In this document: positions 1-9,072 of the stretch, piece by piece
Layout: each line of letters begins with the position of its first letter
How positions within the stretch are numbered: position 1 is the first letter of the stretch
Assembly (NCBI GenBank): GCA_014240065.1
Contig: JAAZXR010000020.1
Location: 1-64,000, forward strand
From: Myxococcales bacterium
GTDB lineage: Bacteria; Myxococcota_A; Polyangia; Nannocystales; Nannocystaceae
Direction of reading: 5' to 3'
DNA: 64,000 bases
Translations under genes and position numbers: made by a program
Notes under the pieces: model-generated
Seen by the model: the letters and a program-made list of their open reading frames with translations, nothing else
Database searches by the model: none
What the model was told of the DNA's origin: nothing

Positions 1-1
1 G

Positions 2-565
2 GACAAGCCATTTTTGATGCCAGTGGAGGACGTGTTCACGATCTCCGGCCGTGGCACGGTGGTGACCGGTAAGATCGAGCGTGGCAAGGTGATCGTGGGC
101 GAAGAGATCGCGATCATCGGGCTCAAGGACACGCAGACATCGGTAGTGACGGGAGTGGAGATGTTCCACAAGACGTTGGACGATGGGCAGGCGGGTGACA
201 ACGTGGGGTTGTTATTGAGAGGGATCGATCGGGAGGATGTGGAGCGGGGGATGGTGATCGCAAAACCGGGGTCGATCACGCCGCACACGAAGTTCATGGC
301 GTCGGTGTACGTGCTCAAAAAGGACGAGGGTGGACGTCACACGCCGTTCTTCAAGGGCTACAAGCCGCAGTTTTACTTCCGCACGACGGACGTGACCGGC
401 CAGGTCATCCTCCCGGAGGGCACCGAGATGGTGATGCCGGGAGACAACATCGAGTTCGAGGTGAACCTCGGCAAGACCATCGCCTGCGAAGAGGGCAGCA
501 AGTTCGCCATCCGTGAGGGTGGACGTACGGTCGGCGCCGGCGTGGTCACCAAGATCATCGAGTAA
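2..565 (+). CDS. tuf: Elongation factor Tu, C-terminal part (5' truncated by window edge)
   Basis: EF-Tu is the GTPase that carries aminoacyl-tRNA to the ribosome. The reading frame is open from base 2, so the G domain and start lie outside the window. What is visible is domain 2, with the signature [19 protein letters not shown] near its start, and domain 3, ending in the usual VVTKIIE. About 187 residues remain of roughly 396. It sits 26 bases upstream of rpsJ, the normal str-to-S10 arrangement. The first ATG in the window (17) is internal to the gene and is not a start. Confidence 0.97.
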   Translation, partial: DKPFLMPVEDVFTISGRGTVVTGKIERGKVIVGEEIAIIGLKDTQTSVVTGVEMFHKTLDDGQAGDNVGLLLRGIDREDVERGMVIAKPGSITPHTKFMASVYVLKKDEGGRHTPFFKGYKPQFYFRTTDVTGQVILPEGTEMVMPGDNIEFEVNLGKTIACEEGSKFAIREGGRTVGAGVVTKIIE

Positions 566-591
566 ACGACACCTAGCAACGGAACACTTCG

Positions 592-900
592 ATGGAGAAT
601 CTCAAAATACGTATCACGCTCAAGGCCTACGACCATAAGTTGTTGGATCAGTCGGCCAATGAGATCGCGGACACGGCGAAGCGCACCGGTGCGAACGTCG
701 CCGGTCCGATCCCGATGCCCACGAGGATCAACAAGTACACCGTACTTCGCGGACCCTTCGTGGACAAAAAGTCCCGCGAGCAGTTCGAGATTCGCACGCA
801 CAAGCGTCTGCTCGACATCCTCCGACCCAACAAAGAGACCCTGGACGCGCTCATGAAACTCGACCTTTCGGCCGGCGTTGACGTCCAGATCAAGACCTAA
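592..900 (+). CDS. rpsJ: 30S ribosomal protein S10
   Basis: Small-subunit head protein, also the NusE antitermination factor in bacteria. The 102-residue length is typical, and the family blocks are clear: [15 protein letters not shown] near the N-terminus and [15 protein letters not shown] in the middle. It is the first gene of the S10 operon. The next gene is rplD after only 31 bases, whereas rplC normally comes in between. Confidence 0.97.
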   Translation: MENLKIRITLKAYDHKLLDQSANEIADTAKRTGANVAGPIPMPTRINKYTVLRGPFVDKKSREQFEIRTHKRLLDILRPNKETLDALMKLDLSAGVDVQIKT

Positions 901-931
901 CACTCATCAGCCATTCGGCGGAGTCTTCAAC

Positions 932-1579
932 ATGCCAAAGCTCAATGTCATAGACCTGGAAGGGAAGAACGTCGGCACGATCAACGTGTCGGACGAGGTC
1001 TTCCAGTCTAAAGTAAAAGAACACCTGCTGTGGGAGGTCGTTCGTTGGCAGCGCGCCAAAAAGCGCGCTGGAACGGCGAAGACCAAGGAGCGCAGCGAGG
1101 TGCATGGAACCCACGGGAAGATGTACAAGCAGAAGGGGACCGGCAACGCTCGACACAGCTCGAAGCGGGTCAACCTCTGGCGTGGTGGTGGCCAGTCCCA
1201 CGGTCCTCGCCCGCGCAGCTACGCCTTCTCGATGAACAAAAAGGCCGTCCGCGGCGCGCTCTGCTCCGCGCTGAGCCTGCGCGTCTCCCAAGACGCGCTG
1301 CTCGTCGTCAAGGACATGTCTGTCGCCGACGGGAAGACCAAGAATCTCGCCTCGGCCTTGACCAAGCTCGAGGCGCCCAAGGCGCTGCTCGTGGACTCCG
1401 GGGAGAACGCCACCTTGAAGCGAAGCAGCAAAAACCTCGCGACGGCGAACTTCCTGGATGCCCGCGGACTTAACGTCTACGACATCCTGAAGCACCCCAA
1501 GCTGTTGATCTCCGAGACCTCGCTTCGCGAGCTCGACGCCCGCTTGACCGGCGCCGACCCGGCCGGAGGTGAAGCATGA
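932..1579 (+). CDS. rplD: 50S ribosomal protein L4
   Basis: Large-subunit protein lining the exit tunnel; in some bacteria it also represses the S10 operon. The 215 residues include the expected loop block KMYKQKGTGNARHSS followed by a GGGQSHGPRPRSY segment. The ATG at 932 is preferred because GGAG lies just upstream (920-923) and MPKLNVIDLEG is a normal L4 start; the frame stays open to 878 with no family similarity. The 3' end overlaps the rplW start (ATGA) by 4 bases, implying coupled translation. Confidence 0.96.
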   Translation: MPKLNVIDLEGKNVGTINVSDEVFQSKVKEHLLWEVVRWQRAKKRAGTAKTKERSEVHGTHGKMYKQKGTGNARHSSKRVNLWRGGGQSHGPRPRSYAFSMNKKAVRGALCSALSLRVSQDALLVVKDMSVADGKTKNLASALTKLEAPKALLVDSGENATLKRSSKNLATANFLDARGLNVYDILKHPKLLISETSLRELDARLTGADPAGGEA

Positions 1580-1863
1580 ACGCACACCAAATCATTATCC
1601 GCCCGCTCGTCACGGAGAAATCCGGCGAGCTCCAAGGTGAGGACAACCAGTACACCTTTGAGGTGCACCGCGACTCCAACAAAATCGAGATCCGCAAGGC
1701 GGTCGAGATGGTGTTCGGCGTCCGGGTCAACAAGGTCCGAACCATGGTCGTGCGCGGCGATCTCCGCCGCGTCGGTCAAAACTACGGCAAAACCCGAAAA
1801 TGGAAGAAAGCGGTCGTCACGTTGCACCACGGCGACAGCATCGACCTCTACGGAGAGCAATAG
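1576..1863 (+). CDS. rplW: 50S ribosomal protein L23
   Basis: Tunnel-exit protein that docks trigger factor and SRP. The 95 residues contain the diagnostic IIRPLVTEKS near the N-terminus and FGVRVNKVRT in the middle. The start overlaps the rplD stop by 4 bases. The length and order (L4, L23, L2) match the standard S10 operon. Confidence 0.96.
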   Translation: MNAHQIIIRPLVTEKSGELQGEDNQYTFEVHRDSNKIEIRKAVEMVFGVRVNKVRTMVVRGDLRRVGQNYGKTRKWKKAVVTLHHGDSIDLYGEQ

Positions 1864-1873
1864 GAGCTAGATC

Positions 1874-2698
1874 ATGCCTCTCAAGAAGTATCGTCCAACG
1901 TCTCCCGGTCGTCGCAACATGACGACCAACACGAAGGATGCGGTCACGGCCTCAAAGCCGGAGAAGTCGTTGTTGGTGAAGAAGCACCGCGCTCAAGGGC
2001 GAAACAACTACGGCCGCATCACCTCTCGTTTTCGTGGAGGTGGCCACAAGCGTCGCTACCGCGTCATCGATTTCAAGCGCGACAAGTGGAGCGTGCCCGG
2101 GACGGTGGCGTCCATCGAGTACGACCCGAACCGCACCTGCTTCATCGCCTTGATCAACTACGCAGACGGCGAGAAGCGCTACATCCTCGCGCCCGGCGGC
2201 CTGAAGGTGGGCGACGAGGTGTTGACCTCGCCCTCCGCCAACATCCGCCCAGGCAACTGCCTGCCGCTGGCGAACATCCCGGTCGGCACCGTGTTCCACA
2301 ACCTGGAGATCAAAATCGGCAAGGGAGGACAGCTCGTCCGCTCCGCTGGCACCGGCGCGCGCCTCATGGCCCGCACCGGCGACTGGACGCAGGTTCGTCT
2401 GCCGTCCGGTGAGGTCCGGCGCGTGCACGCGCGTTGCCGCGCCACCGTCGGTGTGCTCAGCAACTCCGAGCACGCCAATCTAAAGTTGGGCAAGGCGGGG
2501 CGTTCCCGCTGGCTCGGTCGCCGTCCGCACAACCGCGGCGTCGTCATGAATCCGGTCGATCACCCCATGGGTGGTGGTGAGGGCCGTACCTCGGGTGGTC
2601 GTCACCCGGTCACTCCTTGGGGCAAGCCTACGAAGGGCGCCCGTACCCGTAACAACAAGCGCACCGAGACCTTCATCGTCTCTCGGAGGAAGAGGTAA
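1874..2698 (+). CDS. rplB: 50S ribosomal protein L2
   Basis: Large-subunit protein needed for subunit association and close to the peptidyl-transferase centre. It has 274 residues, the usual length. The C-terminal block [19 protein letters not shown] carries the conserved histidine, and a basic tail ends in SRRKR. AGGAGCTAG precedes the ATG. It is followed 3 bases later by rpsS. Confidence 0.97.
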   Translation: MPLKKYRPTSPGRRNMTTNTKDAVTASKPEKSLLVKKHRAQGRNNYGRITSRFRGGGHKRRYRVIDFKRDKWSVPGTVASIEYDPNRTCFIALINYADGEKRYILAPGGLKVGDEVLTSPSANIRPGNCLPLANIPVGTVFHNLEIKIGKGGQLVRSAGTGARLMARTGDWTQVRLPSGEVRRVHARCRATVGVLSNSEHANLKLGKAGRSRWLGRRPHNRGVVMNPVDHPMGGGEGRTSGGRHPVTPWGKPTKGARTRNNKRTETFIVSRRKR

Positions 2699-2701
2699 GT
2701 T

Positions 2702-2977
2702 ATGCCCCGCTCCGTCAAAAAGGGACCGTTCGTCGATCCCGGTCTACGATCAAAGATTATCACCGCCATCGAGAGCAAAGATCGCAAGGCGATCAAGACC
2801 TGGTCTCGCCGTTCCATCATTCTCCCGGACTTCGTGGGTGCCAACGTGCTCGTGCACAACGGTCACAAGTTCATCCCCGTGTTCGTCACGGAGAATATGG
2901 TCGGCCACAAGTTTGGCGAGTTCTCGCCGACGCGTACGTTCCGTGGCCACGCCGCGGACAAGAAGGGCAAGAAGTAA
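2702..2977 (+). CDS. rpsS: 30S ribosomal protein S19
   Basis: Small-subunit head protein contacting S13 and L5 bridges. The 91 residues include [11 protein letters not shown] at the N-terminus, [14 protein letters not shown], and the C-terminal [20 protein letters not shown]. It is followed directly by rplV (1 base between stop and start). Confidence 0.96.
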   Translation: MPRSVKKGPFVDPGLRSKIITAIESKDRKAIKTWSRRSIILPDFVGANVLVHNGHKFIPVFVTENMVGHKFGEFSPTRTFRGHAADKKGKK

Positions 2978-2978
2978 G

Positions 2979-3314
2979 ATGGCGACCGCACGACTTCGCA
3001 ATCTTCGTATGGCGCCACGGAAGGCGCGAATCATCGCCAAGATGATCCGCGGCCAAAACGTGACCACCGCGATCAACCAGCTTCGCTTCACCAAGAAAGC
3101 TGGAGCCCGTGAGTTCTTCAAGCTGCTCGTGTCCGCGGTCGCCAACGCGGAGGACCGCGGCGGCGTGGATGTGGACAACCTCGTGGTGTCCACGGTGATG
3201 GTCGACCAGGGCGCCACCATGAAGCGCTGGCGTCCCCGCGCGCAAGGGCGCGCGACCCGGATTGAGAAGAAGACCAGCCACATCACCGTGGAAGTTACGG
3301 AAACGAGCAACTAA
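2979..3314 (+). CDS. rplV: 50S ribosomal protein L22
   Basis: Exit-tunnel protein. The 111 residues match the family length, with RLRNLRMAPRKARIIAKMIRG at the N-terminus and the tunnel hairpin region KRWRPRAQGRATRIEKK near the C-terminus. The frame is open upstream into rpsS sequence, but the ATG at 2979 is the only start giving a normal L22 N-terminus. Confidence 0.95.
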   Translation: MATARLRNLRMAPRKARIIAKMIRGQNVTTAINQLRFTKKAGAREFFKLLVSAVANAEDRGGVDVDNLVVSTVMVDQGATMKRWRPRAQGRATRIEKKTSHITVEVTETSN

Positions 3315-3317
3315 GTT

Positions 3318-4043
3318 ATGGGTCATAAAACACATCCAATCGGTTTTCGCGTTGGGGTCGTCAAGACCTGGAACTCGAAGTGGTTCGAGCAAGCTCGCTA
3401 TCGCAACTGGCTCCACGAGGACCTGCTCCTCCGCTCGTTCTTGAAGGGGGAGAAAGTCCCCGCGTCCGCGAACGACGCAGAAACCCGCGAGCTCGCGCGC
3501 ACCCTCCGTGGGGCAAGCATCGCCGAGATCACCATCGAGCGCGCCGCCAACAAGTTGAAGGTGAACATCTTCTCGGGTCGCCCGGGAATCATCATCGGCA
3601 AACGCGGCTCAGGCGTCGAGAAACTCAAGAAGATTGTCCAGCGTCTCACGGATTCCGAGGTGTTCTTGAACATCCAAGAGGTCCGCAAGGCGGAGATCAA
3701 CGCGCAGCTCGTGGCCGAGAATATCGCCCAACAGCTCGAGCGCCGCATCGCCTACCGCCGCGCGCTCAAGCGCTCGGTGCAGACCGCCATGAAGTTTGGC
3801 GCCAAGGGCATCCGCGTGAACGCGGCGGGCCGCCTCGGCTTCTCCGAGATGAGCCGGCGCGAGTGGTACCGACTCGGTCGCGTGCCGCTTCACACCCTGC
3901 GCGCAGACATTGAATACGGCTTCGCGGAAGCGAGCACCACGGCCGGCATCGTCGGCATCAAGTGCTGGATCTTCAAGGGCGAGGTCTACGACCGCAGCGG
4001 TGCAGATCCGCGCTTCCCCCGTCCCCGGCAAAACCGCAACTAA
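3318..4043 (+). CDS. rpsC: 30S ribosomal protein S3
   Basis: Small-subunit protein at the mRNA entry channel. The 241 residues begin [14 protein letters not shown] type II KH domain is present with the [17 protein letters not shown] loop at about residues 88-104, followed by the C-terminal [19 protein letters not shown] block. It is slightly longer than E. coli S3 (233) because of the charged C-terminus. Confidence 0.97.
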   Translation: MGHKTHPIGFRVGVVKTWNSKWFEQARYRNWLHEDLLLRSFLKGEKVPASANDAETRELARTLRGASIAEITIERAANKLKVNIFSGRPGIIIGKRGSGVEKLKKIVQRLTDSEVFLNIQEVRKAEINAQLVAENIAQQLERRIAYRRALKRSVQTAMKFGAKGIRVNAAGRLGFSEMSRREWYRLGRVPLHTLRADIEYGFAEASTTAGIVGIKCWIFKGEVYDRSGADPRFPRPRQNRN

Positions 4044-4061
4044 GCTAGGAGTCACTTCATC

Positions 4062-4478
4062 ATGCTTTCTCCAAATCGAGTTAAGTTCCGCAAGGTCCAC
4101 AAGGGCCGCATGAGGGGCAAGGCCAAAGGCGGCGACGTCGTCTCCTTTGGTGACTACGGCCTCCAGGCGCTGGAGTGCGGCTGGCTGACCTCTCGTCAGG
4201 TCGAGGCCGCCCGTATCGCCATCAACCGTCGCGTGAAGCGTGGCGGCAAGCTCTTCATCCGCGTGTACCCCGACAAGCCCATCTCCAAGAAGCCCGCGGA
4301 GACCCGCATGGGTAAGGGTAAAGGCGGACCGGAGTACTGGGTCGCCGTGGTCAAGCCTGGCCGCATGCTCTACGAAATTGAGGGTGTCCCCGAAGAGCTC
4401 GCGCGTGAGGCGTTTCGTCTCGCGCACCACAAACTCCCACTCAAGACCCGCTTCGTGTCCCGAGGGCAGGGCCTCTAG
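4062..4478 (+). CDS. rplP: 50S ribosomal protein L16
   Basis: Large-subunit protein near the A-site tRNA. The 138 residues include [20 protein letters not shown] at the N-terminus, [14 protein letters not shown], and [19 protein letters not shown] in the second half. It lies between S3 and L29 as usual, with AGGAG about 11 bases ahead of the ATG. Confidence 0.97.
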   Translation: MLSPNRVKFRKVHKGRMRGKAKGGDVVSFGDYGLQALECGWLTSRQVEAARIAINRRVKRGGKLFIRVYPDKPISKKPAETRMGKGKGGPEYWVAVVKPGRMLYEIEGVPEELAREAFRLAHHKLPLKTRFVSRGQGL

Positions 4479-4493
4479 AAAGGAGCTGATGAA

Positions 4494-4703
4494 ATGAAAG
4501 CGTCAGAACTCCGAGATAAATCCAAGGAAGACCTCCTCCAGCTGGAGAAGGATCTTCGTGATCAGATTGTCCGCATGCGCGTGTCCCAGGCGACCTCCCG
4601 TCGCGTGAGCACTGCCATGTTCTCCTCGGTCCGTCGCGACATCGCCCGGATCAAAACCATCCTCACTCAGCGCGACAGCGCGACCGCCGGAGAGGCACAA
4701 TGA
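4494..4703 (+). CDS. rpmC: 50S ribosomal protein L29
   Basis: Small alpha-helical protein at the tunnel exit. The 69 residues begin [20 protein letters not shown], the usual helical hairpin. AAAGGAGCTGATGAA gives a strong ribosome binding site, and the stop overlaps the rpsQ start by 4 bases. There is a short acidic tail after the second helix. Confidence 0.94.
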   Translation: MKASELRDKSKEDLLQLEKDLRDQIVRMRVSQATSRRVSTAMFSSVRRDIARIKTILTQRDSATAGEAQ

Positions 4704-4981
4704 GCGAAGAGAATCAAACAACGCAAGTCCGTCAGCGGCGCATCCTTGTGGGGACCGTGATCTCCGACAAGATGGACAAGACCGTCGTCGTCGAGGTGAT
4801 TCGTCGGTACCGACATCCTCGTTACAAGAAGTACATCCAAGAGCGGCTCCGCTACAAAGCCCACGACGAGCGCAACGACGCCAAAACTGGCGATCGCGTG
4901 AACATCGTGGAGAGCCGGCCGATCTCCAAGGACAAGCGCTGGCGCTTGCAGACCGTCGTCGAGAGAGGAGCCCAGCTGTGA
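4700..4981 (+). CDS. rpsQ: 30S ribosomal protein S17
   Basis: Primary 16S rRNA-binding protein with an OB fold. The 93 residues include [19 protein letters not shown] at the N-terminus and the loop [30 protein letters not shown]. Its stop overlaps the GTG start of rplN by 4 bases. Confidence 0.96.
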   Translation: MSEENQTTQVRQRRILVGTVISDKMDKTVVVEVIRRYRHPRYKKYIQERLRYKAHDERNDAKTGDRVNIVESRPISKDKRWRLQTVVERGAQL

Positions 4982-5346
4982 TTCAAGTTGAGTCAGTTCT
5001 CGATGTGGCCGACAACTCGGGCGCGCGCAAGGTCGCGTGCATCAAGGTCCTCGGTGGTTCGAAGCGACGGTACGCCTCGGTCGGCGACATCGTCGTGGTG
5101 TCCGTCCGTGAGTGCCTCCCCAACACCAAGATCAAGAAGGGGCAGGTGACCAAGGCGGTCATCGTCCGCACCAGGCAGGGCATGCGTCGTCAAGATGGGA
5201 GCCTCATCCGCTTCGACGTCAACAGCGCCGTGCTGGTCGACGCCCAAAACCAACCGGTGGGGACCCGGATCTTCGGCCCCGTCGCTCGCGAGCTCCGACA
5301 CAAGCGATTCTTGAAAATCGTGAGCCTCGCCCCGGAGGTGCTCTAA
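4978..5346 (+). CDS. rplN: 50S ribosomal protein L14 (GTG start)
   Basis: Intersubunit-bridge protein. Exactly 122 residues, the family standard, beginning [19 protein letters not shown] and ending [12 protein letters not shown]. The start codon is GTG, fixed by the conserved IQxES start and by GAGAGGAG 8 bases upstream. The stop TAA shares one base with the ATG of rplX. Confidence 0.97.
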   Translation: MIQVESVLDVADNSGARKVACIKVLGGSKRRYASVGDIVVVSVRECLPNTKIKKGQVTKAVIVRTRQGMRRQDGSLIRFDVNSAVLVDAQNQPVGTRIFGPVARELRHKRFLKIVSLAPEVL

Positions 5347-5663
5347 TGGAACGTGTACGTAAGGGTGACGACGTCGTCATCATCGCAGGCAAAGACAAGG
5401 GGATGCGCGGCACCGTGCTTCGCGTGCTCCCTGGCGCTGATCGTGTCGTGGTGAAAGGGGTCAACATCGTGACCAAGCACCGCAAGCCCACCCGTGACAA
5501 CCAACGCGGTGGAATCGAGAAGCGCGAGGCTGCGATCCACCTCTCCAACGTCATGCTGGCGGATCCCCAAAGCGGCGAGCCGACCAGAATTCGATTCAAA
5601 AATCTCAAGGACGGCAAGAAGGTTCGGGTCGCCGTGAAATCCGGCGAGCAGCTCGACACCTGA
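5346..5663 (+). CDS. rplX: 50S ribosomal protein L24
   Basis: Assembly-initiating large-subunit protein. The 105 residues start [19 protein letters not shown], the KOW motif, followed by [14 protein letters not shown]. The ATG at 5346 overlaps the rplN stop (TAATG). The frame is open further upstream, inside rplN, but that part is not L24-like. Confidence 0.96.
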   Translation: MERVRKGDDVVIIAGKDKGMRGTVLRVLPGADRVVVKGVNIVTKHRKPTRDNQRGGIEKREAAIHLSNVMLADPQSGEPTRIRFKNLKDGKKVRVAVKSGEQLDT

Positions 5664-5673
5664 GGAATTAGCT

Positions 5674-6345
5674 ATGGCACAGGCAAGATCAAAATCAGGC
5701 GGGGCGACGCCCCCCAAGAAGAACGACGCCGCGGGCTACGCGTACAAGTTCAAGCGTGTACGCGACGCAGGCGTGGGGCGACCTTCCGGCACCAAGTCGC
5801 GACTTGAGCGGCGATTTCTCGACGAAATCGTTGGAAAGCTCCAAGAGGAGTTCAAGTACGCCAACCCCATGCAGGTCCCCCGCGTGGAGAAGATCGTCAT
5901 CAACATCGGCCTCGGCGAGGCGATTAAAACGCCGAAGCTGCTCGAGCAGGGGTTCGAGTCCCTCGGCCTCATCACGGGCCAACGTCCTGTGGTGACCCGG
6001 GCGAAGAAATCCATCGCTGGCTTCAAGCTCCGTGAGGGGATGAAGATCGGTTGCATGGTCACGCTTCGCAGCCACCAGATGTGGGAGTTCCTCGACCGTC
6101 TGCTGAACGTGGCGCTCCCTCGTACCCGCGACTTCCGTGGTCTCTCGCGTAAGGCGTTTGACGGGCGCGGTAACTACACCCTTGGGGTCAAGGAGATCCT
6201 CATCTTTCCAGAGGTCGACATCGAGCGCCTCGACAAGGTCCCAGGCATGAACATTTGCATTCACACCAGCGCGAAGACTGACGACGAGTCCCGCGCCATG
6301 CTGGGACACCTCGGCATGCCTTTTCGTCAAGTGAGTGGAGGTTGA
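5674..6345 (+). CDS. rplE: 50S ribosomal protein L5 with N-terminal extension
   Basis: 5S rRNA-binding protein of the central protuberance. The core (from about residue 43, [15 protein letters not shown], through [19 protein letters not shown] to the [16 protein letters not shown] end) is a standard L5. The protein is 223 residues against about 180 usual, because of a roughly 40-residue Lys/Gly/Pro-rich N-terminal extension. The start at 5674 has a good GAGGAATT ribosome binding site, and the next in-frame ATG lies inside the conserved core, so the extension appears real. rpsN should follow but does not. Confidence 0.94.
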   Translation: MAQARSKSGGATPPKKNDAAGYAYKFKRVRDAGVGRPSGTKSRLERRFLDEIVGKLQEEFKYANPMQVPRVEKIVINIGLGEAIKTPKLLEQGFESLGLITGQRPVVTRAKKSIAGFKLREGMKIGCMVTLRSHQMWEFLDRLLNVALPRTRDFRGLSRKAFDGRGNYTLGVKEILIFPEVDIERLDKVPGMNICIHTSAKTDDESRAMLGHLGMPFRQVSGG

Positions 6346-6349
6346 TCCC

Positions 6350-6745
6350 ATGTCCATGACTGATCCCATCTCCGATATGTTGACCCGTATCCGCAACGCC
6401 CTGATGGCCGGACACCGTGAGGTGATCGTGCCAGGTTCCAAACTCAAACGCCGAATCGCTCAGATCCTCGATCAAGAGGGCTATATTGAGAGCTTCGAGT
6501 GGAATGAGGATGACCGCCAGGGCACACTTCGCATCTCTTTGCGTTGGCACGAGACCGCCCCGGCCATCGAGGGGCTCCGCCGCGTCAGCCGTCCGGGGCA
6601 GCGTCATTACGTACGCTGCTCAGATATCCCGAAGGTCCGCAACGGCCTTGGAATCATGATCGTCAGCACCTCGCATGGCGTGATGACAGACCGTGCAGCC
6701 CGGCGTGAAGGCGTCGGCGGCGAGCTCATCTGCAGCGTTTGGTAA
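6350..6745 (+). CDS. rpsH: 30S ribosomal protein S8
   Basis: 16S rRNA-binding protein and, in enterics, the spc operon repressor. The 131 residues begin MSMTDPISDMLTRIRNALMAG and end with the typical GVGGELICSVW. The ATG at 6350 is chosen because GGAGG (6337-6341) sits at a proper distance. Only 4 bases separate it from the rplE stop. Confidence 0.96.
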   Translation: MSMTDPISDMLTRIRNALMAGHREVIVPGSKLKRRIAQILDQEGYIESFEWNEDDRQGTLRISLRWHETAPAIEGLRRVSRPGQRHYVRCSDIPKVRNGLGIMIVSTSHGVMTDRAARREGVGGELICSVW

Positions 6746-6755
6746 CGGAGGCACC

Positions 6756-7295
6756 ATGTCTAGAGTCGGAAATGCTCCCATCGATATCCCCAAAGGGGTG
6801 ACTGTCAGCACCAGCGACCAGACCATTTCGGTCAAGGGTCCCAAGGGGAACTTGAGCTTCGAGGTCCCCCCGCCCATCAGCTTCGCGGTTGAGGGGTCCA
6901 CGGTGAAGTTCAGTCGTCCCAATGATCTGCAAGACAACCGCGCCCTCCACGGCATGGCTCGCGCCATGACGAACAATATGGTCGTGGGCTGCTCCGAGGG
7001 CTTCAAGCGCTCGCTCGAGATTATCGGCGTCGGTTATCGCGCCGTGGTCAAGGGCAAGAACGTGGACCTGACCTTGGGCTTCTCTCACCCCATCAGCTAC
7101 CCGCTCCCCGCGGGTGTGAGCGCCGAGGTCGACAAGCAAGGGCTCTTGCACCTTGAGTCTGCCGACAAGGCGCTGCTCGGTCGGGTCGCCGCGGACATCC
7201 GCGCGTACCGTCCGCCAGAGCCCTACAAAGGCAAGGGCGTCCGTTATGTGGGTGAGCGCATCATCCGTAAAGAAGGCAAGACCGGTAAGAAATAG
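6756..7295 (+). CDS. rplF: 50S ribosomal protein L6
   Basis: Large-subunit protein near the sarcin-ricin loop and factor-binding site. The 179 residues begin MSRVGNAPIDIPKGV, with two L6 repeats; the second ends in PPEPYKGKGVRYVGE. The start follows ACGGAGGCACC. The frame is open to 6693 inside rpsH without L6 similarity. Confidence 0.97.
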   Translation: MSRVGNAPIDIPKGVTVSTSDQTISVKGPKGNLSFEVPPPISFAVEGSTVKFSRPNDLQDNRALHGMARAMTNNMVVGCSEGFKRSLEIIGVGYRAVVKGKNVDLTLGFSHPISYPLPAGVSAEVDKQGLLHLESADKALLGRVAADIRAYRPPEPYKGKGVRYVGERIIRKEGKTGKK

Positions 7296-7309
7296 GCGAG
7301 GACTGACCG

Positions 7310-7696
7310 ATGAGCACGAACAACAGCAAAGCTGCGCGACTCCGTCGCAAACGCAGCATTCGCAACCGAATCTCGGGGACCTCCGCGCTTCCGCGCCTCT
7401 CCGTGTTTCGCAGCAACAAACACATCTACGCACAGGTCATCGACGATGTCTCTGGGACCACCCTCGCGGCGGCCAGCGACGTATCCGCCAAGGATGTCGA
7501 TGGCGTCAAGCTCGACCGCGCCCGCTTCGTTGGGACCGCGATCGCGGCGGCCTGCAAAGATAAGGGGATCGGCCGAGTGGTCTTTGATCGCAACGGCTAC
7601 GTGTATCGCAACGCCGACGCGGAGAACCCCAATTCAAAACCCACCCGCATCACCGCACTCGCGGACGCAGCCCGCGAAGGCGGCCTTGAGTTCTAA
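7310..7696 (+). CDS. rplR: 50S ribosomal protein L18
   Basis: 5S rRNA-binding protein. The 128 residues carry a basic N-terminus ([15 protein letters not shown]), then [19 protein letters not shown] and a C-terminal AREGGLEF. It is slightly longer than usual (about 117-120) from a loop around [20 protein letters not shown]. It lies in standard order between L6 and S5. Confidence 0.95.
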   Translation: MSTNNSKAARLRRKRSIRNRISGTSALPRLSVFRSNKHIYAQVIDDVSGTTLAAASDVSAKDVDGVKLDRARFVGTAIAAACKDKGIGRVVFDRNGYVYRNADAENPNSKPTRITALADAAREGGLEF

Positions 7697-7713
7697 GACG
7701 GAGTCACTCGAAA

Positions 7714-8217
7714 ATGGCATCTTACGACATTGAAAATCTCGGCGACCTCGTAGACCGCGTGGTCAACATCAACCGCGTAGCGAAAGTGGTCAAGGGTGGC
7801 CGTCGCTTCGCATTCAGCGCGCTCGTCGTCGTTGGAAACGAAAAAGGTTGGGTCGGCGTCGGCTACGGCAAGGCACGCGAGGTGCCGGAGGCGATCCGCA
7901 AAGCCAACGAGATCGCGCGCAAGGAGATGTTCCAAGTGCCGCTCTCGGGCGCGACCATCCCCCACGAAATCATCGGACGCCACGGCGCGGGAAGCGTCCT
8001 GCTTCGCCCGGCCTCGGCTGGTACCGGTGTGATCGCTGGAGGCCCGGTCCGCGCAGTCGTCGAGTGCGCGGGCATTCACGACGTGCTGACCAAGTGCCTC
8101 GGAACCAACAACCCCCTCAACGTGGTCCACGCCGCCATCAACGCGCTTCAAAGCCTTCGCTCTCCGGAGCAGGTCGCGAGCCGTCGTGGTGTGACGGTGG
8201 CCCAGCTCATGGAGTAA
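7714..8217 (+). CDS. rpsE: 30S ribosomal protein S5
   Basis: Small-subunit protein at the mRNA entry site, involved in decoding fidelity. The 167 residues show the S5 N-domain [18 protein letters not shown] followed by [17 protein letters not shown], and the C-domain ending [14 protein letters not shown]. It is spaced 17 bases from rplR and 6 from rpmD. Confidence 0.97.
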   Translation: MASYDIENLGDLVDRVVNINRVAKVVKGGRRFAFSALVVVGNEKGWVGVGYGKAREVPEAIRKANEIARKEMFQVPLSGATIPHEIIGRHGAGSVLLRPASAGTGVIAGGPVRAVVECAGIHDVLTKCLGTNNPLNVVHAAINALQSLRSPEQVASRRGVTVAQLME

Positions 8218-8223
8218 TCCGTC

Positions 8224-8415
8224 ATGGCACACAAACTCAAAGTCACGCTCGTTCGAAGCACCATCGACCGTCCGCAGACGCAAAAGGCGACGGTCCGTGG
8301 TCTGGGGCTCCGTCGCCTCAACCACTCGGTTGTGCTCGAAGATTCCAACTCCATCCGCGGAATGATCCGCAAGGTGCAGCACCTCGTCGCTGTTGAAGCG
8401 GCGGACGAGGCCTAG
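8224..8415 (+). CDS. rpmD: 50S ribosomal protein L30
   Basis: Small large-subunit protein. The 63 residues include [19 protein letters not shown] and [21 protein letters not shown], the family core. It sits between S5 and L15 as in the spc operon. Confidence 0.95.
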   Translation: MAHKLKVTLVRSTIDRPQTQKATVRGLGLRRLNHSVVLEDSNSIRGMIRKVQHLVAVEAADEA

Positions 8416-8435
8416 ACCGCCCGGGAGAACAAACA

Positions 8436-8906
8436 ATGGGAACCGAACTTCATAACCTCAAAGCACCCGAGGGTGCTCGCAAGAAGAAAAAACGCATCGG
8501 GCGTGGACCCGGCTCTGGGAACGGCAAGACCGCCGGTCGCGGCAGCAAGGGTCAAAAGAAGCGCAGCACGGTCCGCGTGGGCTTCGAGGGCGGACAAAAT
8601 CCGATCCATCGTCGCGTGCCCAAGCGTGGCTTTGTGAATATCAACCGCGTGGAGGTCCACGGTGTCAACGTCGCGCGACTGTCTGAGGCGTTCGAAGCTG
8701 GGAGCGAGGTCACCGTGGAGGAGATCTTGGCTCGGGGGCTCGTGCCGAAGAAAGCGAAAGTTATCAAGGTCCTCGGCGACGGGAACCTCGACAAGAAACT
8801 CTCCATCAAGGTCCATCGCGTGAGCGAGAAAGCCCGCGAGAAGATCGAGGCCGCCGGCGGCTCCATCGATCTCCTTGAGTCGAAGTCGGCTGGCGCTGGC
8901 GCCTAG
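8436..8906 (+). CDS. rplO: 50S ribosomal protein L15
   Basis: Late-assembly large-subunit protein. The 156 residues include [20 protein letters not shown] and [18 protein letters not shown] in the extended N-terminal arm, and the globular domain [20 protein letters not shown]. The start follows GGGAGAAC. A hairpin lies downstream, before secY. Confidence 0.96.
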   Translation: MGTELHNLKAPEGARKKKKRIGRGPGSGNGKTAGRGSKGQKKRSTVRVGFEGGQNPIHRRVPKRGFVNINRVEVHGVNVARLSEAFEAGSEVTVEEILARGLVPKKAKVIKVLGDGNLDKKLSIKVHRVSEKAREKIEAAGGSIDLLESKSAGAGA

Positions 8907-8934
8907 GCGCTAGTCCACGGGAGATCGGAGGGAA

Positions 8935-8956
8935 GGCCGCGCACTGCGCGGCCTTT
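8935..8956 (+). terminator. Hairpin in the rplO-secY gap (weak terminator or attenuator)
   Basis: Arms GGCCGCGCA and TGCGCGGCC form a near-perfect 19-base palindrome, followed by only three T residues. The T tract is too short for a strong intrinsic terminator, so it may attenuate or simply be an RNA stem ahead of secY, which must still be expressed. Confidence 0.35.
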
Positions 8957-9072
8957 GCGCATTCTCAAGTGAGGGCCGGTTGGCCCGCGTGCCCCTCGGG
9001 GGGTAAATACATGGTCCCGCCGGTGTCAGATCGGCGACAAGCTACGACAACCTGGCCAAGTCTACGTTCGAC

